Notes: a model not told the origin generated them from the sequence alone. A DNA stretch of 64,000 nt from Aureimonas sp. Leaf427 (GCF_001425485.1 NZ_LMQW01000043.1:41035-105034), one strand, 5' to 3'. Shown: positions 19,493 through 30,775, counted from the stretch's first letter. Numbers and translations: made by a program.

Positions 19493-20449
19493 ATGGCACT
19501 TTCCGCCCGCTGGACGGCCGCCGCTGCGATGCTGCTGGCGATCACCGCGCCCGCTTCGGCGCTGAACCTGCCATTCGGGCTCGGGCAGGAGACGGCGCGC
19601 CCGGCGCCGAGCCGCGAGCCGGCACCCGTGCGGATGGCCCAGGCGAGCGACGCCGGCCAGCGGGTGATGCAGCTCGAAGAGGAGAACCGCCGGCTGAACG
19701 GCAAGGTGGAGGAACTGTCCTTCCAGATGCTCCAGATCCAGGAGCAGATGCGCAAGATGCAGGAGGACAACGACTTCCGCTTCCAGGAGCTGGAAGGCGC
19801 GGCCTCCGCGGGCGGCGGAGCCGGCAAGAAGCGCTCGGAGGCGGCACCTGCGACGGCTGCGCCGGGCACTGCTGCCTCCGCCGCGCCCGGCAGCGGCGAT
19901 GCCGAGTACAGCGCGGCCGCGCCGTCTTCGACCGCGACGCCGCCGGCCGCCGGCGGCGACGAGATCGGCAGCCTTCTCGGCGGCGGTCAGCTCGACGTCG
20001 GGTCGATCTCCTCCGCGCCGGCTGCGCCCTCGTCGGGTTCGGGAACCGTGGCGAGCGTGCTGCCGAAGGGCGCGGGCGATCTCTACGCGCTCGCCTACAA
20101 CTATCTCCTGGCGGGCGACTACCAGCTGGCGGAGAACTCCTTCCGCCAATATGCGCAGACCTATCCTGACGCGAAGGACGTGCCGGACGCCCAGTACTGG
20201 CTTGGCGAGAGCCTCTTCGCACAGGCGAAATATGCCGATGCGGCCGAGACCTTCCTCAATGCGCAGAAGGCCCATCCCAAGAGCGGCAAGGCGCCCGAGA
20301 TGATGCTGAAGCTCGGCATGTCCCTATCCAAGCTCGACAATCGCGAGACGGCCTGCGTGACCTTCAAGGAAGTGGCCCGCCGCTATCCGCAGATGAGTGC
20401 CAATGTGAAGCGCAAGCTCGACGCCGAGACCAAGGCCACCAGCTGCTGA
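19493..20449 (+). CDS. cpoB: Tol-Pal coordinator CpoB (YbgF)
   Basis: A 318-residue periplasmic protein. It has a signal peptide (1-21), a trimerising coiled coil (about 50-95, QLEEENRRLNGKVEEL), a long Ala/Pro/Gly-rich linker and C-terminal TPR repeats (about 195-318, DLYALAYNYLLAGDY). CpoB coordinates Tol-Pal with peptidoglycan synthesis at septation. ATG 19493 is chosen over 19487 because the AGAGGA ribosome site abuts the earlier codon. It lies after pal, its usual place. Confidence 0.92.
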   Translation: MALSARWTAAAAMLLAITAPASALNLPFGLGQETARPAPSREPAPVRMAQASDAGQRVMQLEEENRRLNGKVEELSFQMLQIQEQMRKMQEDNDFRFQELEGAASAGGGAGKKRSEAAPATAAPGTAASAAPGSGDAEYSAAAPSSTATPPAAGGDEIGSLLGGGQLDVGSISSAPAAPSSGSGTVASVLPKGAGDLYALAYNYLLAGDYQLAENSFRQYAQTYPDAKDVPDAQYWLGESLFAQAKYADAAETFLNAQKAHPKSGKAPEMMLKLGMSLSKLDNRETACVTFKEVARRYPQMSANVKRKLDAETKATSC

Positions 20450-20482
20450 ACGGGACGCCTTTGACGCTCCCCCGACCCCGCC

Positions 20483-21853
20483 ATGTCGGCATGGCCTGAA
20501 GCTCCTATCGAGACCCGCGTGCTGACGCCCGGCGATGCTCGGCCGATCGCCCTCGAAGAGGCGCTTGCGCTCTGGGTCCGAGCTTTCCGCTGCGCTTCTC
20601 ATCCGCCGATCACCGGCCCCGTCGTGCTCGCCGTGTCGGGCGGACCGGACTCCATGGCGATGCTCTGGCTCGCCGCAGAGAACAAGGTCGAGCTTTCCCG
20701 GCTCGGCATCGAACTCCACGTTGCGACCATCGACCACGGGCTGCGCGAAGCGGCCATTCACGAAGCCGAAGAGGTGGCGCGTGTCTGCGGCGCTCTCGGG
20801 CTCCCGCACCGCACGCTTCGATGGGAGGGCGAGAAGCCCGCCTCGAACCTGCAGGGCGCCGCGCGCCGCGCGCGCTATCGGCTGCTCGAAGCGGCGGCGG
20901 AGGCTGTCGGCGCCGCGGCTGTTCTGACGGCGCATCATCAGGACGACCAGATCGAGACGCATCTCCTGGCCCGCGGGCGCCATGCCGGCGACCGGGGCCT
21001 CGCCGCCATGCGGCCGCGCCGGGCGCTGGCGCCGGGGCTCGATCTCTTGCGCCCTTTTCTCGCCCTGCCCGGCCGCCGCATGCGCTTGACCGCCGAGGCG
21101 TCGGGGCTCCCCTTTTTCGACGATCCCAGCAACGACGACGACCGCTTCGATCGCGTCCGCTTGCGTGGCCGTGTTCGCTCGATGGGGGAGGGCGAACGCA
21201 CGGGACGGATGGCCGAGATCGCAGGCCATCGCCGGGCGACGGATCGCGCGGACCAACTCGTTGCGGAGGTGTTGAAGGAGAGCTTGGCGAGCGTCGACGA
21301 TTTCGGCCGTGTTCGACTGGAGGCCGAGCGATTTCGCGATCGGCCCTTCGATGTTTGCGCCGAGACCCTTGGGCGTGTTCTCGCAGCCGTCTCCGGTGGC
21401 GAGCACATGCCGGAGCGGGCAGCCCTGGAGCGGTTGTGCCGAGAGCTGGCGAGGACGGGCGCGGGTGCCTTGACGCTCGGCGGCGTGCGGGTCGAGCCCG
21501 GTCCGACTCTGGTCTTCGCTCGGGAATATGGTCGCACGGGGCCGTCGATCGTTCCCTTCAACCGACAGAAGGCTCGCGCGCTCTTCGACGGGCGGTTCGA
21601 CGTGTCGCTCGGGGAGGGGGGAGGACTCGGCGAACCGGGCCTCGAAGGCGCCCATCTCGTGCCGTTCGGCCGGCTCGGCCGAGGCAATGCGGCCGAGCGG
21701 ACACTTCCGATCTTGATGGGGGAGGGCGAGACGGTGCTGGCAGCGCCGGCCCTCCTTGCGGACAAGTTGCCCGATGTTTCCAGGCGACTCGTGATCGCCG
21801 GCCGGGTTTCCTGGCGGCTCTGGGCCGATTTGCCGCGCGGTCGAAGATCATGA
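20483..21853 (+). CDS. tilS: tRNA(Ile)-lysidine synthase TilS
   Basis: A 456-residue protein with the N-type ATP pyrophosphatase P-loop SGGPDS (52-57), IDHGLR, and LTAHHQDDQIETHLLARGR, all typical of TilS. It attaches lysine to C34 of the tRNA-Ile CAU anticodon so that AUA is read as isoleucine; essential in most bacteria. It starts 33 bases after cpoB and precedes ftsH, the conserved alphaproteobacterial order. Confidence 0.95.
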   Translation: MSAWPEAPIETRVLTPGDARPIALEEALALWVRAFRCASHPPITGPVVLAVSGGPDSMAMLWLAAENKVELSRLGIELHVATIDHGLREAAIHEAEEVARVCGALGLPHRTLRWEGEKPASNLQGAARRARYRLLEAAAEAVGAAAVLTAHHQDDQIETHLLARGRHAGDRGLAAMRPRRALAPGLDLLRPFLALPGRRMRLTAEASGLPFFDDPSNDDDRFDRVRLRGRVRSMGEGERTGRMAEIAGHRRATDRADQLVAEVLKESLASVDDFGRVRLEAERFRDRPFDVCAETLGRVLAAVSGGEHMPERAALERLCRELARTGAGALTLGGVRVEPGPTLVFAREYGRTGPSIVPFNRQKARALFDGRFDVSLGEGGGLGEPGLEGAHLVPFGRLGRGNAAERTLPILMGEGETVLAAPALLADKLPDVSRRLVIAGRVSWRLWADLPRGRRS

Positions 21854-21931
21854 CGGCAGGTTAACCGCCCGACCCCTTATTGCCGCAAAAGCGTGCGAGA
21901 TGGTTGGCAAGGAATATAGAGGCACCTATCT

Positions 21932-21947
21932 TCGGCGCATGCGCCGA
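21932..21947. promoter_or_regulatory. 16-bp perfect palindrome upstream of ftsH
   Basis: TCGGCGCATGCGCCGA reads the same on both strands and sits 35 bases before the ftsH start. It could be an operator or a small hairpin in the leader. No known factor is assigned. Confidence 0.35.
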
Positions 21948-21982
21948 GAGAGTGACGTGGTCGCTCGTATGCAGGACAACCT

Positions 21983-23911
<1,929 letters not shown>

Positions 23912-23938
23912 GGCAGGACGCTCTTCGACTGAACACAA

Positions 23939-23970
23939 AAAAGGGCGGCCCCGTCGGGTCGCCCTTTTCG
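23939..23970. terminator. Rho-independent terminator after ftsH
   Basis: A stem pairs 23939-23947 with 23960-23968, with an additional CCC/GGG stem inside the loop and flanking A and T runs. Confidence 0.85.
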
Positions 23971-24099
23971 TTTGTGCGAGCCTGTGACAAGGGACATGCC
24001 GAAATGCGGTCCGCGGCAGGGCCGGACGAGATGGTCTTCGCATTCTCGTGCGCGTGCCGGCCGCCCGAGCCCAATCTCCATCGCCTGCGGGGAAACGCC

Positions 24100-25446
24100 A
24101 TGGCCAAGAAGTTCTTCGGCACCGACGGTATTCGCGGGCGCGCCAACACCTATCCGATGACGGCCGAGATCGCGATGAAGGTCGGCATGGCCGCCGGCCT
24201 GTCCTTCCAGCGCGGCGACTATCGCCACCGGGTCGTGATCGGCAAGGACACGCGCCTGTCCAGCTACATGATCGAGAATGCGATGGTGGCGGGCTTCACC
24301 TCCGCCGGGATGGACGTATTCCTGCTCGGGCCGATGCCGACCCCGGCCGTCGCGATGCTGACGCGCTCATTGCGCGCCGATATCGGCGTCATGATCTCGG
24401 CCTCGCACAATCCCTTCGAGGACAACGGCATCAAGCTCTTCGGCCCCGACGGCTACAAGCTCTCCGACGAGAACGAGGCCGAGATCGAGTCGCTGATCGA
24501 GCAGGATCTGTCGCGGCGTCTGGCGGATTCCGGCAAGCTCGGACGCGCCAAGCGCGTCGACGGCGTCCACGACCGCTACATCGAGTTCGCCAAGCGCACG
24601 CTGCCGCGCGCTCTGTCGCTGGAGGGCATGCGCATTGCCATCGATTGCGCCAATGGTGCGGCCTACAAGGTGGCCCCGGAGGTTCTGTGGGAGCTCGGCG
24701 CCGATGTCGTGAAGATCGGCGTCGATCCGAACGGCACAAACATCAATCTCAATTGCGGCTCGACTAGCCCGGCCGCCCTCTGCGCCAAGGTGCGCGAGGT
24801 GCGTGCCGATATCGGCATTGCCCTCGACGGCGATGCGGACCGCGTGATCATCGTGGACGAGGACGGCACGGTCGTCGACGGGGACCAGATCATGGCGGTG
24901 ATCGCCGAATCCTGGGCCGATGACGGCCGTCTCGCCGCCGGCGGGATCGTCGCCACCATCATGTCCAATCTCGGGCTGGAGCGGTTTCTGGAGGGCAAGG
25001 GCCTGCAACTCGCGCGCACCAAGGTCGGCGACCGGCACGTCGTCGAGCATATGCGCGAGCACGGCTACAATGTCGGCGGCGAGCAGTCGGGCCACGTCAT
25101 CCTGTCCGACTACGGCACGACGGGGGACGGCCTCGTCTCGGCCCTTCAGGTTCTCGCGGTCGTGCGCAAGAGCGGGCTGCCGGTCTCGGAGGTCTGCCGC
25201 AAGTTCGAGCCGGTTCCGCAGGTCCTGAAGAACATTCGCTTTTCCGGCGGCGAGCCTTTGGAAATGTCGAGCGTTCAGGACGCGATCAGCGCCGGGCGCG
25301 ATCGGCTGGGTGCGTCGGGGCGTCTGGTGATCCGCCCCTCCGGCACGGAGCCGCTGATCCGCGTCATGGCGGAGGGCGACGATCCCATCCTCGTGCGCAC
25401 CGTCGTCGACGACATTATCGGCGCCCTCGGGCGCGTGACCGCATAG
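24100..25446 (+). CDS. glmM: Phosphoglucosamine mutase GlmM
   Basis: A 448-residue phosphohexomutase. The phosphoserine loop is ISASHNP (Ser102), the metal loop is DGDADR, and the phosphate-binding loop near the C-terminus is [11 protein letters not shown]. It makes glucosamine-1-phosphate for UDP-GlcNAc, feeding peptidoglycan and lipid A. The ATG at 24100 ([16 protein letters not shown]) is the family start. It follows ftsH, a conserved pair, although the ftsH terminator implies its own promoter. Confidence 0.96.
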   Translation: MAKKFFGTDGIRGRANTYPMTAEIAMKVGMAAGLSFQRGDYRHRVVIGKDTRLSSYMIENAMVAGFTSAGMDVFLLGPMPTPAVAMLTRSLRADIGVMISASHNPFEDNGIKLFGPDGYKLSDENEAEIESLIEQDLSRRLADSGKLGRAKRVDGVHDRYIEFAKRTLPRALSLEGMRIAIDCANGAAYKVAPEVLWELGADVVKIGVDPNGTNINLNCGSTSPAALCAKVREVRADIGIALDGDADRVIIVDEDGTVVDGDQIMAVIAESWADDGRLAAGGIVATIMSNLGLERFLEGKGLQLARTKVGDRHVVEHMREHGYNVGGEQSGHVILSDYGTTGDGLVSALQVLAVVRKSGLPVSEVCRKFEPVPQVLKNIRFSGGEPLEMSSVQDAISAGRDRLGASGRLVIRPSGTEPLIRVMAEGDDPILVRTVVDDIIGALGRVTA

Positions 25447-25461
25447 GGACAACTTCTGGCT

Positions 25462-25476
25462 TTAAGCCTCGGTTAA
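25462..25476. promoter_or_regulatory. CtrA binding site (perfect TTAA-N7-TTAA)
   Basis: TTAAGCCTCGGTTAA matches the full CtrA consensus exactly and lies 70 bases upstream of the first outer-membrane protein gene. ctrA is encoded in this window. In Brucella CtrA is known to control outer-membrane composition, including omp25. Confidence 0.7.
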
Positions 25477-25545
25477 CCATAGCGACATATAAACTCCGGG
25501 ACATTCGAAGCGGCATCGACCGCCTGTCCTGGAGAGACCGAAGCC

Positions 25546-26406
25546 ATGCGCGCGATCACGTCCCTTTCCCTTCTGGCCCTTGGCCTGCTTGTCGGGACCG
25601 CGCCCGTTCGGGCAGCCGACATCATCGATCCGATCGTCGAGGTGCCGATCGCGACCACCGGCTGGTATCTGCGTGGCGACGTCGGCTACGTCACGAGGTC
25701 GAAGACGAGCGGCGACTACGAGTTCTGGAACCAGGGCTACGACAAGGACGGCAATCGCGATCTGTCGGCGATCGGCAAGGACGAGACCGTTCACTACGAC
25801 GAGATCAAGCTCCGCGACGGCGCGTCCGTCGGCGCTGGCGCCGGCTATCGCTTCAGCGATCAGTTCCGCGCGGACGTGACGGCGGACTACTTCAAGACCG
25901 ACGTCGACGGCCGCAGCGACTGCGCCTACCTCGTCGAGATCGGTTACAATATCAGCCCCGTCGACAGCGGCTGCCGCTACAACGACAGCTCGGAAGCCAC
26001 GATCTGGACGTTGATGGCCAACGCCTATGTGGACATCGCCCATTTCGGCCCGATCACGCCCTATATCGGTGCCGGCGCCGGCTTTGCCCATGTCTCCTAC
26101 GATACGATGAACAGCTCGACCCAGTGCGGCACCCAGCCCGGCTGCAACGGCCGACCGGACGATCAGGGCAGCCATCCCGGCTACGACAGCTGGCGCTTTG
26201 CCGGTTCGTTGATGGCGGGTGCCACGATCGACATCACGCAGCAGCTGAAGCTCGACGCCGGCTATCGCTACACCCGCATTTCCGAGGGTGACGCCTTCGG
26301 CTTCGACGACGCGGATGCGGCAACCGGCGCCAGCGGCGTCCAGGGCCGCGACCACGGTTTCGATCTCCACACGATCCGCGCCGGCCTGCGCTACGACTTC
26401 TTCTGA
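25546..26406 (+). CDS. Omp25-like outer-membrane beta-barrel protein (copy 1)
   Basis: A 286-residue exported protein with a signal peptide (1-24, ending RAAD), then WYLRGDVGYV, a typical first strand of the rhizobial Omp25/RopB porin-like family. Alternating hydrophobic strands end in the terminal aromatic RAGLRYDFF required for outer-membrane insertion. A loop contains several Cys that may form disulfides. It is paralogous to the next gene (shared WELMANAYVD-like, PYIGAGAGF/PYVGAGAG and GLRY segments). A perfect CtrA site lies upstream and a strong terminator downstream. Confidence 0.85.
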   Translation: MRAITSLSLLALGLLVGTAPVRAADIIDPIVEVPIATTGWYLRGDVGYVTRSKTSGDYEFWNQGYDKDGNRDLSAIGKDETVHYDEIKLRDGASVGAGAGYRFSDQFRADVTADYFKTDVDGRSDCAYLVEIGYNISPVDSGCRYNDSSEATIWTLMANAYVDIAHFGPITPYIGAGAGFAHVSYDTMNSSTQCGTQPGCNGRPDDQGSHPGYDSWRFAGSLMAGATIDITQQLKLDAGYRYTRISEGDAFGFDDADAATGASGVQGRDHGFDLHTIRAGLRYDFF

Positions 26407-26427
26407 TCCGACCGGTTCATAGACTGG

Positions 26428-26463
26428 AAAGGCCGCCCTCGCGTCAGCGAGGGCGGCCTTTCG
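26428..26463. terminator. Rho-independent terminator after omp copy 1
   Basis: A perfect 15-bp stem (26428-26442 with 26447-26461) with a GTCA loop; flanking A and T runs make it usable on both strands. Confidence 0.85.
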
Positions 26464-26526
26464 CGTTTCCGGGCCGGACACGGACATCATTAAAATCGTG
26501 TTGCGGGACGTGGTTAACGAACAGGG

Positions 26527-26541
26527 TTAACCGTCGGTTAA
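26527..26541. promoter_or_regulatory. CtrA binding site (perfect TTAA-N7-TTAA)
   Basis: TTAACCGTCGGTTAA matches the CtrA consensus and is itself nearly palindromic. It lies 74 bases before the second outer-membrane gene. A further TTAA at 26514-26517 may extend the site. The spacing is almost the same as for the first paralogue. Confidence 0.7.
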
Positions 26542-26614
26542 GCCTCTTGCGGCAGTGTCTGCGCAGACCGTTCCATCCTTTCTGTTCGATGGGCTCAAAC
26601 GAGGAAGCGCAGTC

Positions 26615-27487
26615 ATGAAAGCCATCGTCCGAAGCCTTCTTCTCGGCGCCGTCAGCCTGGTCTCGGTCTCCTCCGCGACGCTCGCCGCCGACATGGACGG
26701 GCCGTTCTACGAAGCCCCGCCGGAGATCGAGCCGGTCGAGGTCGGCAATGGCTGGTACTTGCGCGGCGACGTCGCCTACGACTTCAAGACCGATGTCGAT
26801 GTGGATTATCAGACCTTCTCTCGCGCCCTCGAGCCGAACTTCTACCCGCTCGTCCCGATCAGCTACGGCGCCGAGAGCTACGACGAGTTCGAGATCAAGG
26901 ACGGACCGGCCTTCAGCCTCGGCGCCGGCTATCAGTTCACCGACATGTTCCGCGGCGACCTGACCGCGCACTACTGGAAGCAGGACGTCGACGGCAGCGA
27001 TCTGCGCGCCGGACCCTGCGCTCCTCTTTCCAGCCCGCTGGGAACCGGCTGTCTCGCGTCGGACACGGGCGATGTCCGCGCGTGGGAACTGATGGCCAAC
27101 GCCTATGTCGACCTCGGCAATTTCGCGGGCTTCACGCCTTATGTCGGTGCCGGCGCCGGCGCCGTTCATCTCGACTACAGCTCCCTTCGAAGCGAGAATG
27201 CCTGCGTCGGCGGCGTCGCCGCCTGCGGCAACACGGGGAACGTCACGATCGCGCAGGAAGGCCTCGATTCCTGGCGCTTCGCCTACGCCGCCATGGCCGG
27301 CGTCTCCTACGACATCAACCAGACGCTCAAGCTCGACATCGGCTACCGCTATCTGAACGTCGATGGCGGCGATGCCTACAGCTTCGCCACCACCAGCATC
27401 AACCGCGGAGCGTCCGGCCTGCAGGCCACGGACGACGGCTTCGATCGTCACACGATCCAGGCGGGCCTTCGCTACTCGCTGTTCTAA
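26615..27487 (+). CDS. Omp25-like outer-membrane beta-barrel protein (copy 2)
   Basis: A 290-residue exported beta-barrel protein: signal peptide (1-24, ending LAAD), acidic segment, then NGWYLRGDVAYDF, and a C-terminus ending RAGLRYSLF... in the family pattern of a terminal aromatic residue. It aligns by eye along its length with the preceding paralogue, so the pair is a tandem duplication that has diverged in the loops. The ATG at 26615 gives the signal peptide; an upstream in-frame start at 26555 does not. It has its own CtrA site and terminator, so it is a separate transcript. Confidence 0.85.
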   Translation: MKAIVRSLLLGAVSLVSVSSATLAADMDGPFYEAPPEIEPVEVGNGWYLRGDVAYDFKTDVDVDYQTFSRALEPNFYPLVPISYGAESYDEFEIKDGPAFSLGAGYQFTDMFRGDLTAHYWKQDVDGSDLRAGPCAPLSSPLGTGCLASDTGDVRAWELMANAYVDLGNFAGFTPYVGAGAGAVHLDYSSLRSENACVGGVAACGNTGNVTIAQEGLDSWRFAYAAMAGVSYDINQTLKLDIGYRYLNVDGGDAYSFATTSINRGASGLQATDDGFDRHTIQAGLRYSLF

Positions 27488-27513
27488 GCCTCTGGCTTTC
27501 AAAGACCTCACCG

Positions 27514-27550
27514 GAAAGGGCGGCGGAGCTGGGCTTCGCCGCCCTTTTTC
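27514..27550. terminator. Rho-independent terminator after omp copy 2
   Basis: An 11-bp perfect stem (27514-27524 with 27536-27546) is followed by T residues. Confidence 0.8.
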
Positions 27551-27631
27551 GTGCGCCCGCCTTGTCATCGCGATGTCGCAAAACGTCCCTGGAAATGTCG
27601 CTTGACGGCCCGCGTGCGGAGGAATACCAGC

Positions 27632-27681
27632 ACCGACGGGACACATCCCCCCAACGGGATGCAAACTATCTGTGAGGATAG
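27632..27681 (+). promoter_or_regulatory. serC leader RNA motif
   Basis: Directly before serC are two small hairpins: CATCCC/GGGATG (27644-27649 with 27656-27661) and CTATC/GATAG (27666-27670 with 27677-27681). The second holds the GAGGA ribosome site in its loop and 3' arm. This matches my recollection of the alphaproteobacterial serC motif, which lies upstream of serC and overlaps the ribosome site. The mode of control is not established. Confidence 0.7.
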
Positions 27682-27686
27682 AACTG

Positions 27687-28862
27687 ATGGCGAATTTCGC
27701 AAAACCGGACCTGCGTCCGGCCAATCCCCGTTTCTCGTCCGGCCCCTGCGCCAAGCGCCCCGGCTGGTCGCTCGATGCTCTCGCCGACGCGCCGCTCGGC
27801 CGCTCGCATCGCGCCAAGGCCGGCAAGGCCAAGCTCCAGCTCGCCATCGACGAGACCCGCGCCATTCTCGGCGTGCCCGCCGACTATCGCATCGCCATCG
27901 TTCCGGCCTCCGACACCGGTGCCGTCGAGATGGCCATGTGGTCGCTGCTCGGCGCCCGCGGCGTCGATCTCCTCGCCTGGGAAAGCTTCGGCGCCGGCTG
28001 GGTGACGGATGCCGTCAAGCAGCTGAAGCTCGCCGACGTGCGCACGTTCGAGGCCGGATACGGCGACATCGTCGATCTGGCGAAGGTCGATTTCGACCGC
28101 GACGTCGTCTTCACCTGGAACGGCACGACCTCCGGCGTGCGCCTGCCGAACGGCGATGCGATCCCGGCCGGTCGCGCCGGCCTCACCATCTGCGACGCGA
28201 CCTCGGCCGCCTTCGCGCAGGACCTGCCCTACGACAAGCTCGATGTCGTGACCTTCTCCTGGCAGAAGGTGCTGGGCGGCGAGGCCGCGCACGGCATGCT
28301 GATCCTCAGCCCGCGCGCCGTCGAGCGTCTCCTGACCTACAAGCCGGCCTGGCCGCTGCCGAAGATCTTCCGCATGACATCCGGCGGCAAGCTGATCGAG
28401 GGTCTCTTCAAGGGCGAGACGATCAACACGCCCTCGATGCTCTGCGTCGAGGACTATCTCGACGCGCTCGCCTGGGCGAAGTCGATCGGCGGTCTCGAGG
28501 GGCTGAAGGCCCGCGCGAACGCCAATCTGGCGGTCGTCGAGCGCTTCGTCGAGGCCAATCCGTGGCTCGGTTTCCTCGCCACGTCGAAGGACATCCGGTC
28601 GAACACGTCGGTCTGCCTCCAGTTCGTCGATCCCGCCGTCTCGGCGCTCGCGCCGGACGCGCAGGAAGCCTTCGCCAAGGGCGTCGTCGCGCTTCTGGAG
28701 AAGGAGGGCGTCGCCCTCGACATCGGCGCCTATCGCGACGCGCCTCCCGGCCTTCGCATCTGGTGCGGCGCGACCGTCGAGGCCTCCGACCTCGAAGCGC
28801 TGATGCCTTGGCTCGGCCACGCCTATGTGGCGCAGAAGGCGACGCTCGCAAAGGCGGCCTGA
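27687..28862 (+). CDS. serC: Phosphoserine aminotransferase SerC
   Basis: A 391-residue class V aminotransferase of the alphaproteobacterial SerC branch ([15 protein letters not shown] at the N-terminus). The PLP lysine is K194 in SWQKVLGGE. It converts 3-phosphohydroxypyruvate to phosphoserine in serine synthesis; in some relatives it also acts in pyridoxine synthesis. The ATG at 27687 sits six bases after the leader hairpin that contains the ribosome site. serA follows after a palindromic repeat. Confidence 0.95.
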   Translation: MANFAKPDLRPANPRFSSGPCAKRPGWSLDALADAPLGRSHRAKAGKAKLQLAIDETRAILGVPADYRIAIVPASDTGAVEMAMWSLLGARGVDLLAWESFGAGWVTDAVKQLKLADVRTFEAGYGDIVDLAKVDFDRDVVFTWNGTTSGVRLPNGDAIPAGRAGLTICDATSAAFAQDLPYDKLDVVTFSWQKVLGGEAAHGMLILSPRAVERLLTYKPAWPLPKIFRMTSGGKLIEGLFKGETINTPSMLCVEDYLDALAWAKSIGGLEGLKARANANLAVVERFVEANPWLGFLATSKDIRSNTSVCLQFVDPAVSALAPDAQEAFAKGVVALLEKEGVALDIGAYRDAPPGLRIWCGATVEASDLEALMPWLGHAYVAQKATLAKAA

Positions 28863-28898
28863 AGCCGTTCTGCCTGTCCGTCGCGACGGGGCACGGAT

Positions 28899-29040
28899 GA
28901 GACGCCGTTCTTCTCCCGAACGGGGAGAAGAACGGCGCGAAGCGCCGGACGGACGAGGGGGCTTGGCGCCCTATCCGTCCGCCCCTCATCCGACCCTTCG
29001 CGGCACCTTTTCCCCCCGGAGGGGAGAAGAATGGCGTCTC
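28899..29040. repeat. RIME-like rhizobial intergenic palindromic element
   Basis: The serC-serA spacer is filled by a 142-base element with terminal inverted arms (28899-28917 and 29022-29040, 18 of 19 bases complementary). Internal palindromes include the GGACGGAC... and CCGTCCGCCCCTCATCCG segments. The CCCCTCATCCGACCCTTCG... core is typical of the repeats called RIME1 in rhizobia. Such elements are dispersed and noncoding and may affect mRNA stability of neighbouring genes. Confidence 0.75.
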
Positions 29041-29085
29041 GGCTTGCCGCCCTCATTTTCCTTTTCAGATCGTCAGGATCATCCC

Positions 29086-30678
29086 ATGGCACCCCGCGTT
29101 CTCGTTTCCGACCAGCTTTCCACCACGGCCGTCCAGATCTTCAAGGATCGGGGCGTCGAGGTCGACTACCTGCCCGATCTCGGCAAGGACAAGGACCAGC
29201 TCCTCGCCGTCATCGATCAGTATGACGGCCTTGCCATCCGCTCGGCCACCAAAGTCACCGAGAAGCTGATCGCCGCCGCGACCAAGCTGAAGGTCATCGG
29301 CCGCGCCGGCATCGGCGTCGACAATGTCGACATTCCGGCCGCCAGCCGGAAGGGCATCATCGTGATGAACACGCCCTTCGGCAATTCCATCACCACGGCC
29401 GAGCACGCGATCGCGCTGATGTTCGCCGTCGCCCGCCAGCTTCCCGCGGCCGACGTCTCGACGCAGGCCGGCAAGTGGGAGAAGAACCGCTTCATGGGCG
29501 TCGAGATCACCGGCAAGGTGCTCGGCATCATCGGCTGCGGCAATATCGGCGCCATCGTCGCCACGCGCGGCGTCGGACTGAAGATGAAGGTCATCGCCTT
29601 CGATCCGTTCCTGTCGGCCGAGCGGGCCGCCAATCTCGGCATCGAGAAGGTCGAGCTGGACCAGCTCTTCAAGCGCTCCGACTTCATCACCCTGCACACG
29701 CCGATGACGGAGAAGACCAAGGGCATCATCGACGCCAAGGCGATCGCCCAGATGAAGGACGGCGTGCGCATCATCAACTGCGCGCGCGGCGGTCTCGTCG
29801 TCGAGGCCGATCTCGCCGAAGCCATCAAGTCCGGCAAGGTCGCGGGCGCGGGCTTCGACGTGTTCGAGACCGAGCCGGCCAAGGAGAGCCCGCTCTTCAA
29901 CCTGCCCAACGTCGTCTGCACGCCCCATCTCGGCGCCTCTACGGAAGAGGCGCAGGAGAACGTCGCGCTCCAGGTGGCCGAGCAGATGTCGGACTACCTG
30001 ATTTCCGGCGCCGTGCAGAACGCTTTGAACATGCCCTCGATCTCGGCCGAGGAAGCGCCGCTGCTGACGCCCTTCGTCAAGCTCGCGGAAGTGCTCGGCG
30101 CCTTCGTCGGTCAGGTCACGGAAGATCCGATCAAGTCGGTCGAGATCGTCTATGACGGCCTGCCCGGCACGCTGAACACGCGCGCGCTCACCAGCGCCGC
30201 CATCACCGGCCTCCTGAAGCCGCTGATGCAGTCGGTGAACATGGTCTCCGCGCCGCTGATGGCCAAGGAGCGCGGCATCATCGTGTCCGAGGTTCGGCGC
30301 GACAAGTCGGGCGTCTTCGACGGCTACATCAAGCTGACCGTCGAGACCGAGAAGTTCACGCGTTCGGTCGCCGGCACGTCCTTCTCCGACGGCAAGCCGC
30401 GCTTCATCCAGATCAAGGACATCAACATGGAGGCCGAGGTCGGCCGCCATATGCTCTACACGACGAACAAGGACGAGCCCGGCGTCATCGGCGAGCTCGG
30501 CGCCATGTGCGGCAAGAACGACGTGAACATCGCGAACTTCCATCTCGGCCGCAACGAGAAGGGCGGCGATGCGATCGCCATCCTCTATCTCGACGAGCCG
30601 CTGGACGAGCGCGTGATGAACGAAATCCGCAGCCTGAAGAAGATCGGTCAGGCCAAGCTTTTGTCCTTCGACATCTGA
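29086..30678 (+). CDS. serA: D-3-phosphoglycerate dehydrogenase SerA
   Basis: A 530-residue long-form PGDH. The substrate domain is split around an NAD-binding Rossmann fold (LGIIGCGNIG near residue 147). Catalytic segments include NCARGGLV and CTPHLGAST. An ASB (intervening) domain and a C-terminal ACT domain (GVIGELGAMCGKNDVNIANF) allow feedback by serine. It performs the first step of serine synthesis. The ATG at 29086 is the family start; the frame continues upstream through the repeat but is not coding there. Confidence 0.96.
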   Translation: MAPRVLVSDQLSTTAVQIFKDRGVEVDYLPDLGKDKDQLLAVIDQYDGLAIRSATKVTEKLIAAATKLKVIGRAGIGVDNVDIPAASRKGIIVMNTPFGNSITTAEHAIALMFAVARQLPAADVSTQAGKWEKNRFMGVEITGKVLGIIGCGNIGAIVATRGVGLKMKVIAFDPFLSAERAANLGIEKVELDQLFKRSDFITLHTPMTEKTKGIIDAKAIAQMKDGVRIINCARGGLVVEADLAEAIKSGKVAGAGFDVFETEPAKESPLFNLPNVVCTPHLGASTEEAQENVALQVAEQMSDYLISGAVQNALNMPSISAEEAPLLTPFVKLAEVLGAFVGQVTEDPIKSVEIVYDGLPGTLNTRALTSAAITGLLKPLMQSVNMVSAPLMAKERGIIVSEVRRDKSGVFDGYIKLTVETEKFTRSVAGTSFSDGKPRFIQIKDINMEAEVGRHMLYTTNKDEPGVIGELGAMCGKNDVNIANFHLGRNEKGGDAIAILYLDEPLDERVMNEIRSLKKIGQAKLLSFDI

Positions 30679-30737
30679 CGGCCAGGATCGGCCGGCGGAA
30701 TCTCGCGAGACCGCCGATCGAGAGCATCACGACATGA

Positions 30738-30775
30738 AGGAGGCGGCGCGGCGAAAGCCGGCCGCCTTCGTCGTT
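30738..30775 (+). terminator. Hairpin terminator after serA
   Basis: AGGCGGC (30741-30747) pairs with GCCGCCT (30761-30767), with a GCGGC/GCCG(G)C inner stem on a GAAA loop, followed by TCGTCGTTT. Confidence 0.55.
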
